Shown here piece by piece: positions 1 through 8,961 of a stretch of 57,675 nucleotides of DNA. The notes beneath the pieces are model-generated. The model ran no database searches. It had not been told where the DNA came from and saw only the letters and a program-made list of their open reading frames with translations. This DNA is from Hespellia sp. (GTDB lineage: Bacteria; Bacillota; Clostridia; Lachnospirales; Lachnospiraceae), in the NCBI GenBank assembly GCA_028694105.1, contig JAQUUC010000016.1:1-57675 (forward strand). The letters are read 5' to 3'. The position numbers were made by a program, and so were the translations under genes. Every line of letters begins with the position of its first letter. Within the stretch, counting starts at the first letter, position 1.

Positions 1-74
1 CCGTCCAGTGCGTGTATCTCATAGGTATCTGTGATATAGTATTTTTTTAGTCCTGCCGCTTTAATCACTTCCAT
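1..74 (-). CDS. ABC transporter ATP-binding protein, N-terminal fragment cut by window edge
   Basis: Only the first 24 or so codons are inside the window; the gene runs off the left edge on the minus strand. The start ATG (complement of 72-74) is preceded by GAGGAG about 7 nt upstream. The visible residues begin MEVIKAAGLKKYY and continue with a DTYEIHALDG segment, which is the typical start of LolD/MacB-type ATPases that partner FtsX-like permeases (strand one, then the 'ALDGV' turn before the Walker A loop). The Walker motifs lie outside the window, so the family call rests on this short N-terminus. A consensus promoter sits just upstream at 123-151, so the gene probably begins its own transcript. 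Confidence 0.6.
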   Translation of the reverse strand, partial: MEVIKAAGLKKYYITDTYEIHALD

Positions 75-122
75 TGTTTTCTCCTCGCCCGGTATATAAA
101 CCTTTTGGTTCTTCACAGTTTC

Positions 123-151
123 ATTTTACCTATTTTCATTGAATATATCAA
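123..151 (-). promoter_or_regulatory. Sigma-A type promoter of the ABC ATPase gene
   Basis: On the minus strand TTGATA (146-151) is separated by 17 bp from TAAAAT (123-128). It lies about 50 bp before the ATPase start codon and after the end of the superoxide dismutase gene, so the ATPase appears to be transcribed separately. Confidence 0.6.
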
Positions 152-184
152 GGCATTGTTTTCCTTTCAGTAAACACCATTCTA

Positions 185-679
185 TCAGGCGGATACTTGT
201 GCGATTACGCCGCACCCTATTTTCTTTCCTGCATTTCCCGATGGCTGCGTCGTAAAATCATCCGCATTTTCATGGATGATAACGGAGCGTCCAATGATCT
301 CAGACACCATGATTCTTCTATTGTAAAATGCAGCCCATGCATACCCCTGATTTCCAAGCAGTGGAACAAGATCACCACTGTGAAACGGATGTGGCATAGC
401 CGTTTTTGAATAATGTGCTCCCGTGTTTTCAAACGCTCCGGAGCAGTCTCCATTTGCATGGATATGCATTGCGTAGAACTGACTGCTTCCGCGCTCTTGC
501 CGGTTGGGCAGACCATAGATTTCAGCCTCCACCAGTATACCGTCATATGGTGTGTTGAAAAACTTTACCGTACCCGAAAGCTTTGGATTATCCGCATTTC
601 CTTTGATTTCTGCTATTGCAGCAGGCTCTCCTTTGACTAAAATATTGCAAAAAATTGTTCCCGGTGTATACATATTCAT
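185..679 (-). CDS. Cu/Zn superoxide dismutase family protein
   Basis: The 164-residue protein has the SOD_Cu signature. Predicted copper ligands are H72, H74, H89 and H136, and predicted zinc ligands are H89, H97, H100 and D103 in an HPFHSGD segment. C79 and C156 would form the conserved disulfide. The family converts superoxide to peroxide and oxygen. There is no signal peptide, so a cytoplasmic location is inferred, unlike most bacterial SodC. The residue expected to be the catalytic guiding Arg near the C-terminal GNAGxRxxCGVI motif is Lys here, so activity could be low. The start ATG has only a weak AAAGG site; a better ribosome site belongs to a 15-codon frame directly upstream (695-742). 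Confidence 0.88.
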   Translation of the reverse strand: MNMYTPGTIFCNILVKGEPAAIAEIKGNADNPKLSGTVKFFNTPYDGILVEAEIYGLPNRQERGSSQFYAMHIHANGDCSGAFENTGAHYSKTAMPHPFHSGDLVPLLGNQGYAWAAFYNRRIMVSEIIGRSVIIHENADDFTTQPSGNAGKKIGCGVIAQVSA

Positions 680-694
680 AATAGACCTTTTTCT

Positions 695-742
695 TTATTC
701 TATTCTATAATCCGTCCGTTTTTCCAATATTTTCTTTTTCAC
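695..742 (-). CDS. Possible 15-codon upstream open reading frame
   Basis: A GTG start (740-742) preceded by AGGAGGAG with 8-nt spacing opens a frame of 15 codons (MKKKILEK...) that ends at TAA 15 nt before the superoxide dismutase start codon. The ribosome site is much stronger than that of the dismutase itself. It could be a leader peptide allowing translational coupling, or the stump of a lost gene. No homology is recognised. Confidence 0.3.
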   Translation of the reverse strand: MKKKILEKRTDYRIE

Positions 743-825
743 TCAAATCTCCTCCTATATAAGAAACATCTGTCTCTGGAGTCTTTTGCGGGAAGCTGCC
801 ACAACCATATTTTGTCTCTATGACG

Positions 826-864
826 AAAAAAAAGCGCAAACCCAATATCTGGATTTACGCTTTT
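826..864 (-). terminator. Rho-independent terminator after DUF1287 gene
   Basis: On the minus strand a 15-bp stem (AAAAGCGUAAAUCCA paired with UGGGUUUGCGCUUUU, including G-U pairs) with a 5-nt loop is followed by a U-run. It lies about 50 nt after the stop codon of the DUF1287 gene. Confidence 0.8.
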
Positions 865-912
865 GCCACTCGACTTGTTGTATTGTAGCATATTTTCAAA
901 TGAATTTCTAGT

Positions 913-1572
913 TCATTCTGTCATTCTATAATGACCAACTATATCATCTCTTGTTTCCAGAATATCCTGTTCATATGCCGTCTGGTACGGATCATTATGA
1001 TGAATCACATAGGAAACTCCATTTTCATTTCTTCGATCAGAAACAATTCCAATATGGTTTTTAAATATCACAATATCACCACCCTGCCATTCTTCCACAT
1101 CGAAAATATCTGTCGTGAGGCTTATTGCAGTATGTGAAAAATAGACTTTTAGATTGTTCACTCGTCTGAAATCAATATTGATATCCGGCTCGTCGATGTC
1201 ATAATCTCCGGGATTCTTCTGAATGTCTTCCTGTATTAATTCCATCACATCATATCCCGCACTTTTCAACGCATTTGCTACTACATCTGTACACACTCCA
1301 TATTGATCATCCGGATAACCTGACTGATAATACCGGCTCTTATATTTTGGTTTTGAAGCAATATAGTCTAACGCCCCTTCCAGAATGTCCACCTGATCAT
1401 CCGTGCCGTCCTGATCCTTATCCACCGTGCTATGCACCTGCTCTATATTTGAATCGTATTTGTCCGGCAAGCGTTCTGTAGAAGTGTTATGATGACGGGA
1501 CAATACGAAAAAAAGAACGCCACAAATTGCAAATAGACCTATTACACCACTGATCAGTAATTTCTTTTTCAT
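913..1572 (-). CDS. DUF1287 family membrane-anchored or secreted protein
   Basis: The 219-residue protein opens with a basic n-region and a hydrophobic segment (about residues 4-24), so it is exported or anchored. The rest matches the DUF1287 family: a GYPxDQYGVCTDVV segment with the family's conserved Cys, a DINIDFRRVxNLKVYF segment, a WQGGDIVIFKNHIGIVSD segment with conserved His, and a terminal HHNxxP motif. The Cys/His pair and order resemble NlpC/P60-like papain folds, so a hydrolase or amidase role at the envelope is possible, but no activity is established here. A hydrophilic Asp-rich stretch (DKDQDGTDDQVD, about residues 52-63) separates anchor and domain. A GGAGGAAG ribosome site precedes the ATG, and terminator-like hairpins lie on both sides. 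Confidence 0.8.
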   Translation of the reverse strand: MKKKLLISGVIGLFAICGVLFFVLSRHHNTSTERLPDKYDSNIEQVHSTVDKDQDGTDDQVDILEGALDYIASKPKYKSRYYQSGYPDDQYGVCTDVVANALKSAGYDVMELIQEDIQKNPGDYDIDEPDINIDFRRVNNLKVYFSHTAISLTTDIFDVEEWQGGDIVIFKNHIGIVSDRRNENGVSYVIHHNDPYQTAYEQDILETRDDIVGHYRMTE

Positions 1573-1588
1573 GTTCTTCCTCCATCAC

Positions 1589-1629
1589 AAAAGCTGTTAT
1601 AGGTAGTTTACCACCCATAACAGCTTTTT
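1589..1629. terminator. Hairpin between the lamin-tail protein gene and the DUF1287 gene
   Basis: AAAAGCTGTTATAGGT and ACCCATAACAGCTTTT form a 16-bp near-perfect inverted repeat with short U-runs on both strands. On the minus strand it follows the stop codon of the lamin-tail protein and ends just before the ribosome site of the DUF1287 gene, so it may be a terminator or an attenuator with read-through. Confidence 0.65.
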
Positions 1630-1673
1630 ACAATCCTCATTATCTCTTCTGGCACGATGACACCGTATCCAGA

Positions 1674-4532
1674 CTATCTTTCTCTTCTCTTCTTCAGTAA
1701 TACCATTACTACGCCTGCAGACAGCGCCATTATAATCAGCGTCCATACAATACTATTGTAGCTCTCATCTCCTGTTTTTGGAGTGCTAACTTGATTGACA
1801 GTTGGCTTATTTCCATTATTTCCGCTGTCTCCACCCGGATTACCTGCCACCGTATAATCACAGCTCATCCAGCTGATTGTCAGTGCCCCGGTTGCAACAC
1901 CATCATTGAAATGATAGACCGGTCTGAGTCCATTTACTGTATATTCCGCATCGGCAATCGCAAATCCCTCATTATTTGCTGTGACATCCATGCCTGAAGG
2001 CGGGTTTACGTGTTTGATCACCGGATCGTTTGTTCCATTCAATGTTACTGCCGCTGATTTATTTCCATATCCGTTATCTGCCGCAATCCACAATACATGC
2101 TCATACGTATCATAATCAAGTCCCATTGCACCGCCGAGTTTTCCATCAATATCCGTAATCTGTACACAAGTTTCATCATTGTTTAAAACATACGCATACA
2201 CATGTCCATTATCTTCCAGTGCCACAAAGAACACGCCATTTGAAACTGCGTTCGGATAATTCGCCATGTCAAATGCTGCATTGGTATTCTTATCCATGAT
2301 TTTTCCTGCGATTTCTGAATTTGAAACCCATTCAACTGCTTCTATTCCCATATTGGCAGCAACCGCTGGAAGTGAATCCGTAAGATTCCACTCATTTAAT
2401 GCAACCAGATCTGGTCCTGCTGCGCTTGGATCTACCATAAGTATCTCATTGAAATTAACACCTTTGGCACTATTGTCACGTTCTGACGCAGCATATACCA
2501 TACCGGCTCCATCCACACAGATTCCTTCTGTGTCCGGTCCTGCTGCCTTCAAATTTTCCGCATCTTTTTGGAAACGAATCCGTTTTCCGTCTTCAAATCC
2601 ATCTGCAAATTTCATTGTTCCGTCCGTTGCTACATCCATGATCCAGAACTTTCCGGTTCCATTATCGATTGCATAGAGCTGTCCGTGAAAGAAGTCAAGT
2701 CCAGACGAATCCTCAAGGAAGTTCATGTCAGATACAGTGACATCACTGCTTCCGTTCCATTCAATCACATCCGGAATCCCGGCAAACTTATTTGCAGTTC
2801 CTTTTGTCGCTTCGAGTGTATTTCGATATTCCTTGCCATTCACATCCGGATATAGTCCCCATGAAGGGCTCTTGTGCTCCGTCCATGATGTGCTCGCAAT
2901 CATGGTATCTCCATCAAAAAGTCGCACCGCGTCAGCCTTTCCCAGACCAAAGCTAAACTCGTCCTGCGAAATCACGAGGAAACCATTTGCCGGAATGACT
3001 GTATTTGCCGGAATCGTATATGTATTGTTGTCATCGCTGTCTTTTACAATAATTCCGGATATATCGAGTGGCTCCGCCGTCGGATTCGCAAGCTCAATCC
3101 AATCCGGATCATTATTGGGATCACTCGACTGTATTTCATTTAATACCACTTTATTTACAACGATATTTACGGCTCCCTTTGTGGAAGTAGGAAAGTCCAC
3201 AAACGCTCCTGTTCCATCCGGAATACGTGCATAAACGCCTGCTGCATGACTCTCCCATGAATACGTATCCACAGCAGCCTTATTCTTATTATATACCGTG
3301 ACTGAATCGGCCTTTCCAAGTCCAAATGTGAAATGAACATTCTGATCCAAAACATAACATGCTCCCGGCTCCAGTGTTGTTCCTTCCGCTACTGGTGTAA
3401 TATCAGCTGCATGACCAACCGGGTCATTATCATATAGGTACCAGCCGGAAATATCTACTGCTGTTGTTCCTTTATTGTAGATTTCCACCCAGTCTGTTGT
3501 ATCTCCGTCAGATTCTATTTCATTGATGACAACCTGTGATGGATGCAGCGTATTTGCTGAACCAGGTGTCTCAGGCATCACCGCAAATTCTCCTGTTCCA
3601 TCCGGGTATCTTCCATATGACGCTTCGGACTCCTGCCCATTATAGCTTGCATGTTCAGTCCATGAATATTCGTCCAGAAGTGCACCTTGTGTATCATAAA
3701 TTCTGATGGAATCACCCGAGCCCATTCCGAATGCTGTTTGAAATTCACCTGACGAATATGTCTGGGTCGTATCGTTATATACTTCTCCAACCGTGGTGTC
3801 TTTGATCAGAAGTAATTCTCCTGCCTTTACGGTTGTTCCGGCTGCAATTTTAAAACGGTGATCATCTGAATTGTCTCTTATTTCATATCCGGATACATCC
3901 AGATCCGCTGTTCCGGCATTCATAAGTTCCACCCAGTCATCCGGTGCGGAATTAATTTCGTTAATCACCAGTTTCCCGGTTCCGGTATTTTCTCCGCCTT
4001 CACCGGGAACACCTGCCGTACTGTTGAGCTGACCTTTTGTTGCTTCCTGATCAACAAATTCCCCTATTCCATCCGGAACTCGTGCGTATGTCCCATTCGC
4101 ATGGCCGGTCCATGCATAAGAATCCAAAAGCTGGCTGTTTCCATCATATAAGCCTGCTGTATCTGCTTTTCCTAATCCAAAACCAAAATCAGTATCCTGC
4201 TCAAGTACCATGACAGCACCTGCAGCGATTGTTGTACCATCCTCAATTTTCCATGTGGATCCGTCTGCTAAGTTCTCAATTCCTTTATCATCCGATACAA
4301 ACCAGCCGCTGATATCCACAGCAGTATCTCCTATGTTGATGATTTCAATCCAATCATTCCCTTTATCTGACGCACTGGATTCTATTTCATTAATAACAAC
4401 CGTGCTGGCTGAACTTAATGTCTCCGGAACATATTCTGACGCATATATGCCCTGTACCGGTGCAACCGCCAATGCTGCTGCCGCTATGAAACTGACTACC
4501 CCCGCACATCCTCTTTTCCATTTTTTCTTCAT
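1674..4532 (-). CDS. Cell-wall surface protein with four lamin-tail domains and a sortase-like tail
   Basis: The 952-residue protein has a signal peptide (cleavage near A31). Four lamin-tail domains follow at roughly residues 44-155, 188-320, 333-450 and 463-580; each starts with a VVINEIxS motif and has a WxEIxN and a DISG[WYI] segment. Bacterial lamin-tail domains are usually found on extracellular proteins and nucleases. Residues about 590-880 form a separate domain with repeated GMVYAAS / VFFVALEDNGHVYAY strands that resembles a beta-propeller or esterase-like fold. The C-terminus has TPKTGD followed by a hydrophobic helix and KKRRER, a typical Lachnospiraceae variant of the LPXTG sorting signal, so covalent wall anchoring is inferred. 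No catalytic residues are recognised. The ATG has an AAAGGA site about 9 nt upstream. No clear promoter was found in 4533-4690. Confidence 0.85.
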   Translation of the reverse strand: MKKKWKRGCAGVVSFIAAAALAVAPVQGIYASEYVPETLSSASTVVINEIESSASDKGNDWIEIINIGDTAVDISGWFVSDDKGIENLADGSTWKIEDGTTIAAGAVMVLEQDTDFGFGLGKADTAGLYDGNSQLLDSYAWTGHANGTYARVPDGIGEFVDQEATKGQLNSTAGVPGEGGENTGTGKLVINEINSAPDDWVELMNAGTADLDVSGYEIRDNSDDHRFKIAAGTTVKAGELLLIKDTTVGEVYNDTTQTYSSGEFQTAFGMGSGDSIRIYDTQGALLDEYSWTEHASYNGQESEASYGRYPDGTGEFAVMPETPGSANTLHPSQVVINEIESDGDTTDWVEIYNKGTTAVDISGWYLYDNDPVGHAADITPVAEGTTLEPGACYVLDQNVHFTFGLGKADSVTVYNKNKAAVDTYSWESHAAGVYARIPDGTGAFVDFPTSTKGAVNIVVNKVVLNEIQSSDPNNDPDWIELANPTAEPLDISGIIVKDSDDNNTYTIPANTVIPANGFLVISQDEFSFGLGKADAVRLFDGDTMIASTSWTEHKSPSWGLYPDVNGKEYRNTLEATKGTANKFAGIPDVIEWNGSSDVTVSDMNFLEDSSGLDFFHGQLYAIDNGTGKFWIMDVATDGTMKFADGFEDGKRIRFQKDAENLKAAGPDTEGICVDGAGMVYAASERDNSAKGVNFNEILMVDPSAAGPDLVALNEWNLTDSLPAVAANMGIEAVEWVSNSEIAGKIMDKNTNAAFDMANYPNAVSNGVFFVALEDNGHVYAYVLNNDETCVQITDIDGKLGGAMGLDYDTYEHVLWIAADNGYGNKSAAVTLNGTNDPVIKHVNPPSGMDVTANNEGFAIADAEYTVNGLRPVYHFNDGVATGALTISWMSCDYTVAGNPGGDSGNNGNKPTVNQVSTPKTGDESYNSIVWTLIIMALSAGVVMVLLKKRRER

Positions 4533-4690
4533 TATAAAGTGTCCTTTCCTTCCTCATAGTAAATGTTTTCTGTAACAATCTATCACATGATTGTAAAGTC
4601 CAAATCGGCTCTATGTTAAGTTTAGAAAAAATTGCAGAGTATCATTTTCATCCATAGATGTTATCTATTAAAATCTATGAAATTATCAAT

Positions 4691-4719
4691 TTGTTAAATC
4701 ATTCACTATCATATATAAT
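4691..4719 (+). promoter_or_regulatory. Sigma-A type promoter of the enoate-reductase-like gene
   Basis: TTGTTA (4691-4696) and a perfect TATAAT (4714-4719) are separated by 17 bp. The start codon is about 67 nt downstream, and the surrounding 150 bp are strongly AT-rich. No dyad or riboswitch is apparent in the leader. Confidence 0.7.
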
Positions 4720-4786
4720 AAAATCATCAAGTAGTCGTTAAAGAATTAACATAATAATCAAATTTCAATGATGGAGGTAATAAGTT

Positions 4787-6784
4787 ATGAGCAGGTATCC
4801 AAACATTTTCAAACCATTGACCGTAAAGAACATGACAATGAAAAACCGTGTCTGTATGATGCCAATGGGAACGAATTTCGGTGAGCAGAGTGGTGAGATG
4901 AGCTTCTTACACATTCAGTATTATGAGCAGCGTGCAAAAGGTGGTACTGGCCTGATTATCGTAGAAAATGCGAGCGTTGATTCCCCACAGGGTTCCAACG
5001 GAACAACCCAGATTCGTATCGACCATGACAATTACATTCCGCGTCTTTTCAAATTATGTGAGTCTGTACACAAACACGGTTCATGCATCGCGATTCAGAT
5101 CAACCACGCCGGTGCTTCTGCCATGACATCACGTATTGGAATGCAGCCGGTATCTGCTTCCAACATTCCGTCTAAAATTAACGGTGAAATTCCAAGACCT
5201 TTAACGAAAGAAGAAATCGAAGCCATCGCAGTAAAATACGGCGAAGCTGCAAAACGTGCACAGGTTGCCGGATTTGATGCTGTTGAAATCCACTGTGGAC
5301 ACAGCTACTTAATCAGTCAGTTCCTCTCGCCTACCACGAACAACCGTACAGACGAATTTGGCGGATGTCCGGAGAACCGCGCAAGATTCGCCAAGATGGT
5401 TATGGCAGAGGTTCGTAAACAGGTCGGACCAATGTTCCCAATCCTGATGCGTCTGTCTGCTGACGAGTTCGTCGAAGGTGGAAATACATTAGATGACACA
5501 TTAGAGTTATTATCATATTTCCAGGAAGAAGCAGACATCTTTGATGTATCTGCAGGACTCAACGGTTCCATCCAGTTCCAGATTGATGCGAACTACTTAG
5601 CTGATGGATGGCGTTCTTATATGGCAAAGGCAGTCAAAGACAAATTTAACAAGCCATGTATCACGATGGGAAATATCCGCAACCCACAGATTGCCGAAGA
5701 CATTTTGGAGCGCGGTGACGCGGACCTGATCGGTATGGGTCGTGGACTGATCGCTGATCCAGACTGGGTAAACAAAGTAGAATTAGGTCACGAAGACATC
5801 ATTCGCAAATGTATCTCCTGTAACGTAGGCTGTGCCGGTAACCGTATCGGCGTTAACCGCCCAATCAGATGTACCATCAACCCTGCCGTTAACGAGGGTG
5901 GTGATTATAAGAAACACCGCATCAACAAACCATGCAACGTTGTTGTGATCGGTGGTGGTACCGCAGGTATGGAAGCAGCCTGTACAGCAGCTGAAGTTGG
6001 ATGTACCACATTCTTAGTGGAAAAGGCAGATCATCTCGGAGGTCTTGCCGCTGAGATTTCCAAGATTCCGGACAAGAAACGATTATATGATTTTCCTGAT
6101 TACCTGATTCACAGAGCGCAGAATTTAAAGAACTTATTTATCTTTACAAATACAGAGGCACACATTGAACTGGTAAAAGGATTCAAGCCGGATATTGTTG
6201 TTAATGCAACAGGTTCGAATCCGCTCCTTCCACCAATCAAGGGCTTACATGATGCAATGGCAAAAGAGAATTCAAAGGTCGCATCGATTCAGGATATGAT
6301 TGACAATATTACAAATTATCCGGAAGATATGACCGGTAAGAAAATTGTTGTAATCGGTGGCGGTGCCGTAGGTCTTGACGTAGTCGAATTCTTCGCACCA
6401 CGCGGAGCCGATGTCAGCATCGTGGAAATGATGCCGCAGATTGGTAAAGACTTAGACCCTGTATCGAAAGTATCCACTGCGACACTGATGAAGAAATATA
6501 ATGTAGATCAGAGACCATCCACTGCACTCCTTGAAGTTCGTGATGACAACTTCCTCGTAAAGAATCCGGATGGCACGGAAGAGGAAATGCACTTCGACCT
6601 CGGTTTCGTATGTCTCGGTATGAGAGCCAACGCTCCAATTCTTGACGCATTAAAAGAAACCTTTGATCCAAAAGATGTGGAAATCTATAACATCGGTGAC
6701 AGTGTCCGCGCAAGACGTATCATCGACGGTGTACAGGAAGGACGTAATATCCTGAACATTTTAGATAAGAGAGAATATCTGTAA
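4787..6784 (+). CDS. FAD/FMN/4Fe-4S NADH:flavin oxidoreductase of the 2-enoate reductase/BaiCD family
   Basis: The 665-residue protein has the three-part layout of 2-enoate reductase, 2,4-dienoyl-CoA reductase and BaiCD/BaiH. An Old Yellow Enzyme TIM barrel fills residues 1 to about 335, with the FMN-domain segment GFDAVEIHCGHSYLISQFLSP near residue 161. A Cys cluster near residues 342-366 (CxxCxxxC then a distal C) should bind a 4Fe-4S cluster. Two dinucleotide motifs follow, VVVIGGGTAGMEAA (about 386) and IVVIGGGAVGLD (about 521), for FAD and NAD(P)H. Such enzymes reduce activated C=C bonds in cinnamates, other enoates or steroid/bile-acid intermediates, usually as an electron sink in anaerobes. 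The substrate cannot be told from sequence, and there is no neighbouring bai operon. It is monocistronic, with GGAGG 9 nt before the ATG and a strong terminator after. Confidence 0.88.
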   Translation: MSRYPNIFKPLTVKNMTMKNRVCMMPMGTNFGEQSGEMSFLHIQYYEQRAKGGTGLIIVENASVDSPQGSNGTTQIRIDHDNYIPRLFKLCESVHKHGSCIAIQINHAGASAMTSRIGMQPVSASNIPSKINGEIPRPLTKEEIEAIAVKYGEAAKRAQVAGFDAVEIHCGHSYLISQFLSPTTNNRTDEFGGCPENRARFAKMVMAEVRKQVGPMFPILMRLSADEFVEGGNTLDDTLELLSYFQEEADIFDVSAGLNGSIQFQIDANYLADGWRSYMAKAVKDKFNKPCITMGNIRNPQIAEDILERGDADLIGMGRGLIADPDWVNKVELGHEDIIRKCISCNVGCAGNRIGVNRPIRCTINPAVNEGGDYKKHRINKPCNVVVIGGGTAGMEAACTAAEVGCTTFLVEKADHLGGLAAEISKIPDKKRLYDFPDYLIHRAQNLKNLFIFTNTEAHIELVKGFKPDIVVNATGSNPLLPPIKGLHDAMAKENSKVASIQDMIDNITNYPEDMTGKKIVVIGGGAVGLDVVEFFAPRGADVSIVEMMPQIGKDLDPVSKVSTATLMKKYNVDQRPSTALLEVRDDNFLVKNPDGTEEEMHFDLGFVCLGMRANAPILDALKETFDPKDVEIYNIGDSVRARRIIDGVQEGRNILNILDKREYL

Positions 6785-6817
6785 GACATCATTACTTTAT
6801 AATCCATAAAAGAAAAG

Positions 6818-6855
6818 AAAGCGCTTCCCACTTTTTGCTGTGGAAAGCGCTTTTT
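6818..6855. terminator. Bidirectional terminator between convergent genes
   Basis: AAAGCGCTTCCCAC and GTGGAAAGCGCTTT form a 14-bp stem (one mismatch) with an 8-nt loop. A T5 run follows on the plus strand and an A-rich stretch precedes it, so it can terminate both the flavoprotein gene and the convergent surface-protein gene ending at 6866. Confidence 0.85.
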
Positions 6856-6865
6856 GCTTATAATA

Positions 6866-8911
6866 TTATTGTTCCGAATTGGATTTGCGCTTTTTCTGCG
6901 TGATTCCGATAGTAGCAATCCCACCTGCGGAAAGCATCAATATCGCCAACCATAAAAACATATTACTGTTATCTCCTGTCTGAGCAGAGGTTACATTCTT
7001 AGCTTTGTTGCTAACATTATTATTGTTGCCTTTGGCTGTAACACCAGTTTTCTTTACAAGCCCGTCAATGGCTTTTTGAATAGCGGCAGCATAGCCGTCA
7101 ACTGTTTTCTGCTCCGTAATATTCTTTCCTCTAACCACTGCATTTTTAGCATCGTTCAAGGCTTTTACACTTGCATCGGTATAATTGGAAAGGTCAGCGG
7201 GGATTTTCTTAATGGCTTCATCTACCTTGCTGTAATCCGCTGCTGTTGGTGCAGGCGGAGCTACATAGGCACTAATGGCTATGCTCTGTGCTTCGGAAGC
7301 AAGAACTGTACCGCTTGCTTTTGTGCGAACATCATAGCTTTGATTGGAAAGTCCTGTGATAGTCGTTCCCGTAACTGCCGTCCAAGCATCGGCAGAGCCA
7401 GATACTCTGTATTCCATTGTGCTATCCACACCACTGATTTTTCCGTCATTATTTGCAGCAGTGGTGCAGTCTGTTTTAGTAAATCCCGCTGGCTTTACTG
7501 CCTGTGTTACAGTTATCGTCTGTACATCGGAATCGGAGGTTGTCACTCCATCGCCTTTGGCATAAACCTGTACACCATTGGCTGCGGTAACACCTGTAAT
7601 ATTCATTGTAGTATCAGTTACATCAACCCAAGTATTGCCACCATCTACACTATATTGCATATTGATTGTAACGCCTGTCAGCGTACCGCCATTATCGCTT
7701 GTTGCGGTAAAGCCTGCATTTGGTGTATTAGCCTTTGGCAAAGTAACCTCAAGTGCAATATCTTGAAACGCACTTGCGTAATCGGTCTTGTTATCTCCGT
7801 TTAATTGCTCGGAGAACACTTTTAAGGTGTAACTTCCTGCTGCAAGTCCTGTTGGGATAGTTACAGCCTGTGTTCCACTTGCATTATTATTAGCAATATT
7901 TCCATAATAAAGCACATTACCACTTGCATCGCAAAGCATTGCAGAAACATATTCGTCTGCGCCGGTTAAAGCATTTGAATAATTAATGGATATACTTCCG
8001 CCTGCTTCGACAGTGGCGCTGCTTGCTGAATTTACACTTGCAGTAAAATTATTTCTTGCAGTATCTAACAGTGTGACCTTCCATTCTTTTGCTGTATCTG
8101 TATACTCTGAAACAGGATTTAATGCGTCAGTTCCTACGGTGTCCCTTGATTTGCCACCTTCGGCGGCAGATGTGAAGAATACAGATTCCAGATTTAAGTT
8201 AAAAGCAGGACGCACACCCGGGTAGGTGTACGCTACAGAGGCGAGATTGACACTGCCGTCCTCGAACACGAAGCCCGCAGCGATAGTAGGATTACTGTAG
8301 GGCGACCGCAGCCACCAACCGCCAGCGTCTCCGCCGCTTGTCGTTGTTGCAAGTCCCTCATCTCCATCATTTGCCCCTATGTACGTTGCCGCTTCCGCTG
8401 CTGATAGATAAAACACCTTCTCATCTGCAAGAGAACTCGTTCCCCAAGGAATACTATATTGGCGTGTTTCAGCATCTCTTTTGCCCACGCTTTTAAGTGC
8501 TCCCTTTTCGGCACTCGTAAATGCAGCGCTGTCTGCAAATGTTTTGCACCAAACCTGTGCATCACTTCCTTGCCATTCATTTGGATTTGTCTGTCCATCT
8601 CCATCATCGCTATTCCACGCTGTTTCAAATGGAACATTGCTTTGTTCCAGCCGATATTCAGACAGCAGGAACATACCATCTGCTGCCCCTGTATTATCTG
8701 CGTCTGCGTCAAGCACCTTCCACTTGATGTCTGTGCCATTGTAGTTTCCAAAGTACACGAAATCCTTGTCTGCTACGCCACTTGTTCCAAGTGCAATCTT
8801 TTTGGGTGTCTGGGTATCTTCAGCCTTTGCCACCACACTGTTAAATGACACGATACCAAGTACCATGACTACCGCTAAGAGTAGCGATAATACTTTCTTT
8901 TTTTGTTTCAA
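6866..8911 (-). CDS. Surface protein with DUF6273-like domain and sortase-like tail
   Basis: The 681-residue protein starts at TTG (8909-8911), 8 nt after AAGGAGG; no ATG fits. A signal peptide ends near A30. Residues about 38-250 match the DUF6273-type module: a VYFGNYNGTDIKWKVL opening, a WWLRSP motif and a GVRPAFNLNL ending. Similar modules are common in gut Clostridia surface proteins and have no known activity. Further on are three to four short beta-rich repeats (about 385-550) and a helical FIVAR-like segment (about 560-620). The tail has a degenerate sorting signal SAQTGD, a hydrophobic helix and a KKRKS end. The gene has a strong promoter (9127-9155) and an unusual leader of tandem hairpins plus a ribosome-site hairpin, which suggests translational control. 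Confidence 0.8.
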   Translation of the reverse strand: MKQKKKVLSLLLAVVMVLGIVSFNSVVAKAEDTQTPKKIALGTSGVADKDFVYFGNYNGTDIKWKVLDADADNTGAADGMFLLSEYRLEQSNVPFETAWNSDDGDGQTNPNEWQGSDAQVWCKTFADSAAFTSAEKGALKSVGKRDAETRQYSIPWGTSSLADEKVFYLSAAEAATYIGANDGDEGLATTTSGGDAGGWWLRSPYSNPTIAAGFVFEDGSVNLASVAYTYPGVRPAFNLNLESVFFTSAAEGGKSRDTVGTDALNPVSEYTDTAKEWKVTLLDTARNNFTASVNSASSATVEAGGSISINYSNALTGADEYVSAMLCDASGNVLYYGNIANNNASGTQAVTIPTGLAAGSYTLKVFSEQLNGDNKTDYASAFQDIALEVTLPKANTPNAGFTATSDNGGTLTGVTINMQYSVDGGNTWVDVTDTTMNITGVTAANGVQVYAKGDGVTTSDSDVQTITVTQAVKPAGFTKTDCTTAANNDGKISGVDSTMEYRVSGSADAWTAVTGTTITGLSNQSYDVRTKASGTVLASEAQSIAISAYVAPPAPTAADYSKVDEAIKKIPADLSNYTDASVKALNDAKNAVVRGKNITEQKTVDGYAAAIQKAIDGLVKKTGVTAKGNNNNVSNKAKNVTSAQTGDNSNMFLWLAILMLSAGGIATIGITQKKRKSNSEQ

Positions 8912-8918
8912 AACAAAA

Positions 8919-8945
8919 ACCTCCTTCCGATTACTCGAAGGAGGT
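8919..8945 (-). promoter_or_regulatory. Hairpin sequestering the ribosome-binding site of the DUF6273-like gene
   Basis: ACCTCCTTC (8919-8927) and GAAGGAGGT (8937-8945) are a perfect 9-bp inverted repeat with a 9-nt loop. On the mRNA the 3' arm contains the AAGGAGGT Shine-Dalgarno site and the 5' arm is its exact complement, so the folded form should block initiation at the TTG start. A GGAGG in the upstream degenerate repeat (8962-8970) could compete for the same 5' arm, giving a two-state switch. Confidence 0.6.
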
Positions 8946-8961
8946 CAAAGATTGAATTATT

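Noticed and set aside
4787-6784. Assignment as a bile-acid baiCD gene
   Set aside because: Domain order fits, but no other bai genes are nearby and family members with other enoate substrates look the same at this level.
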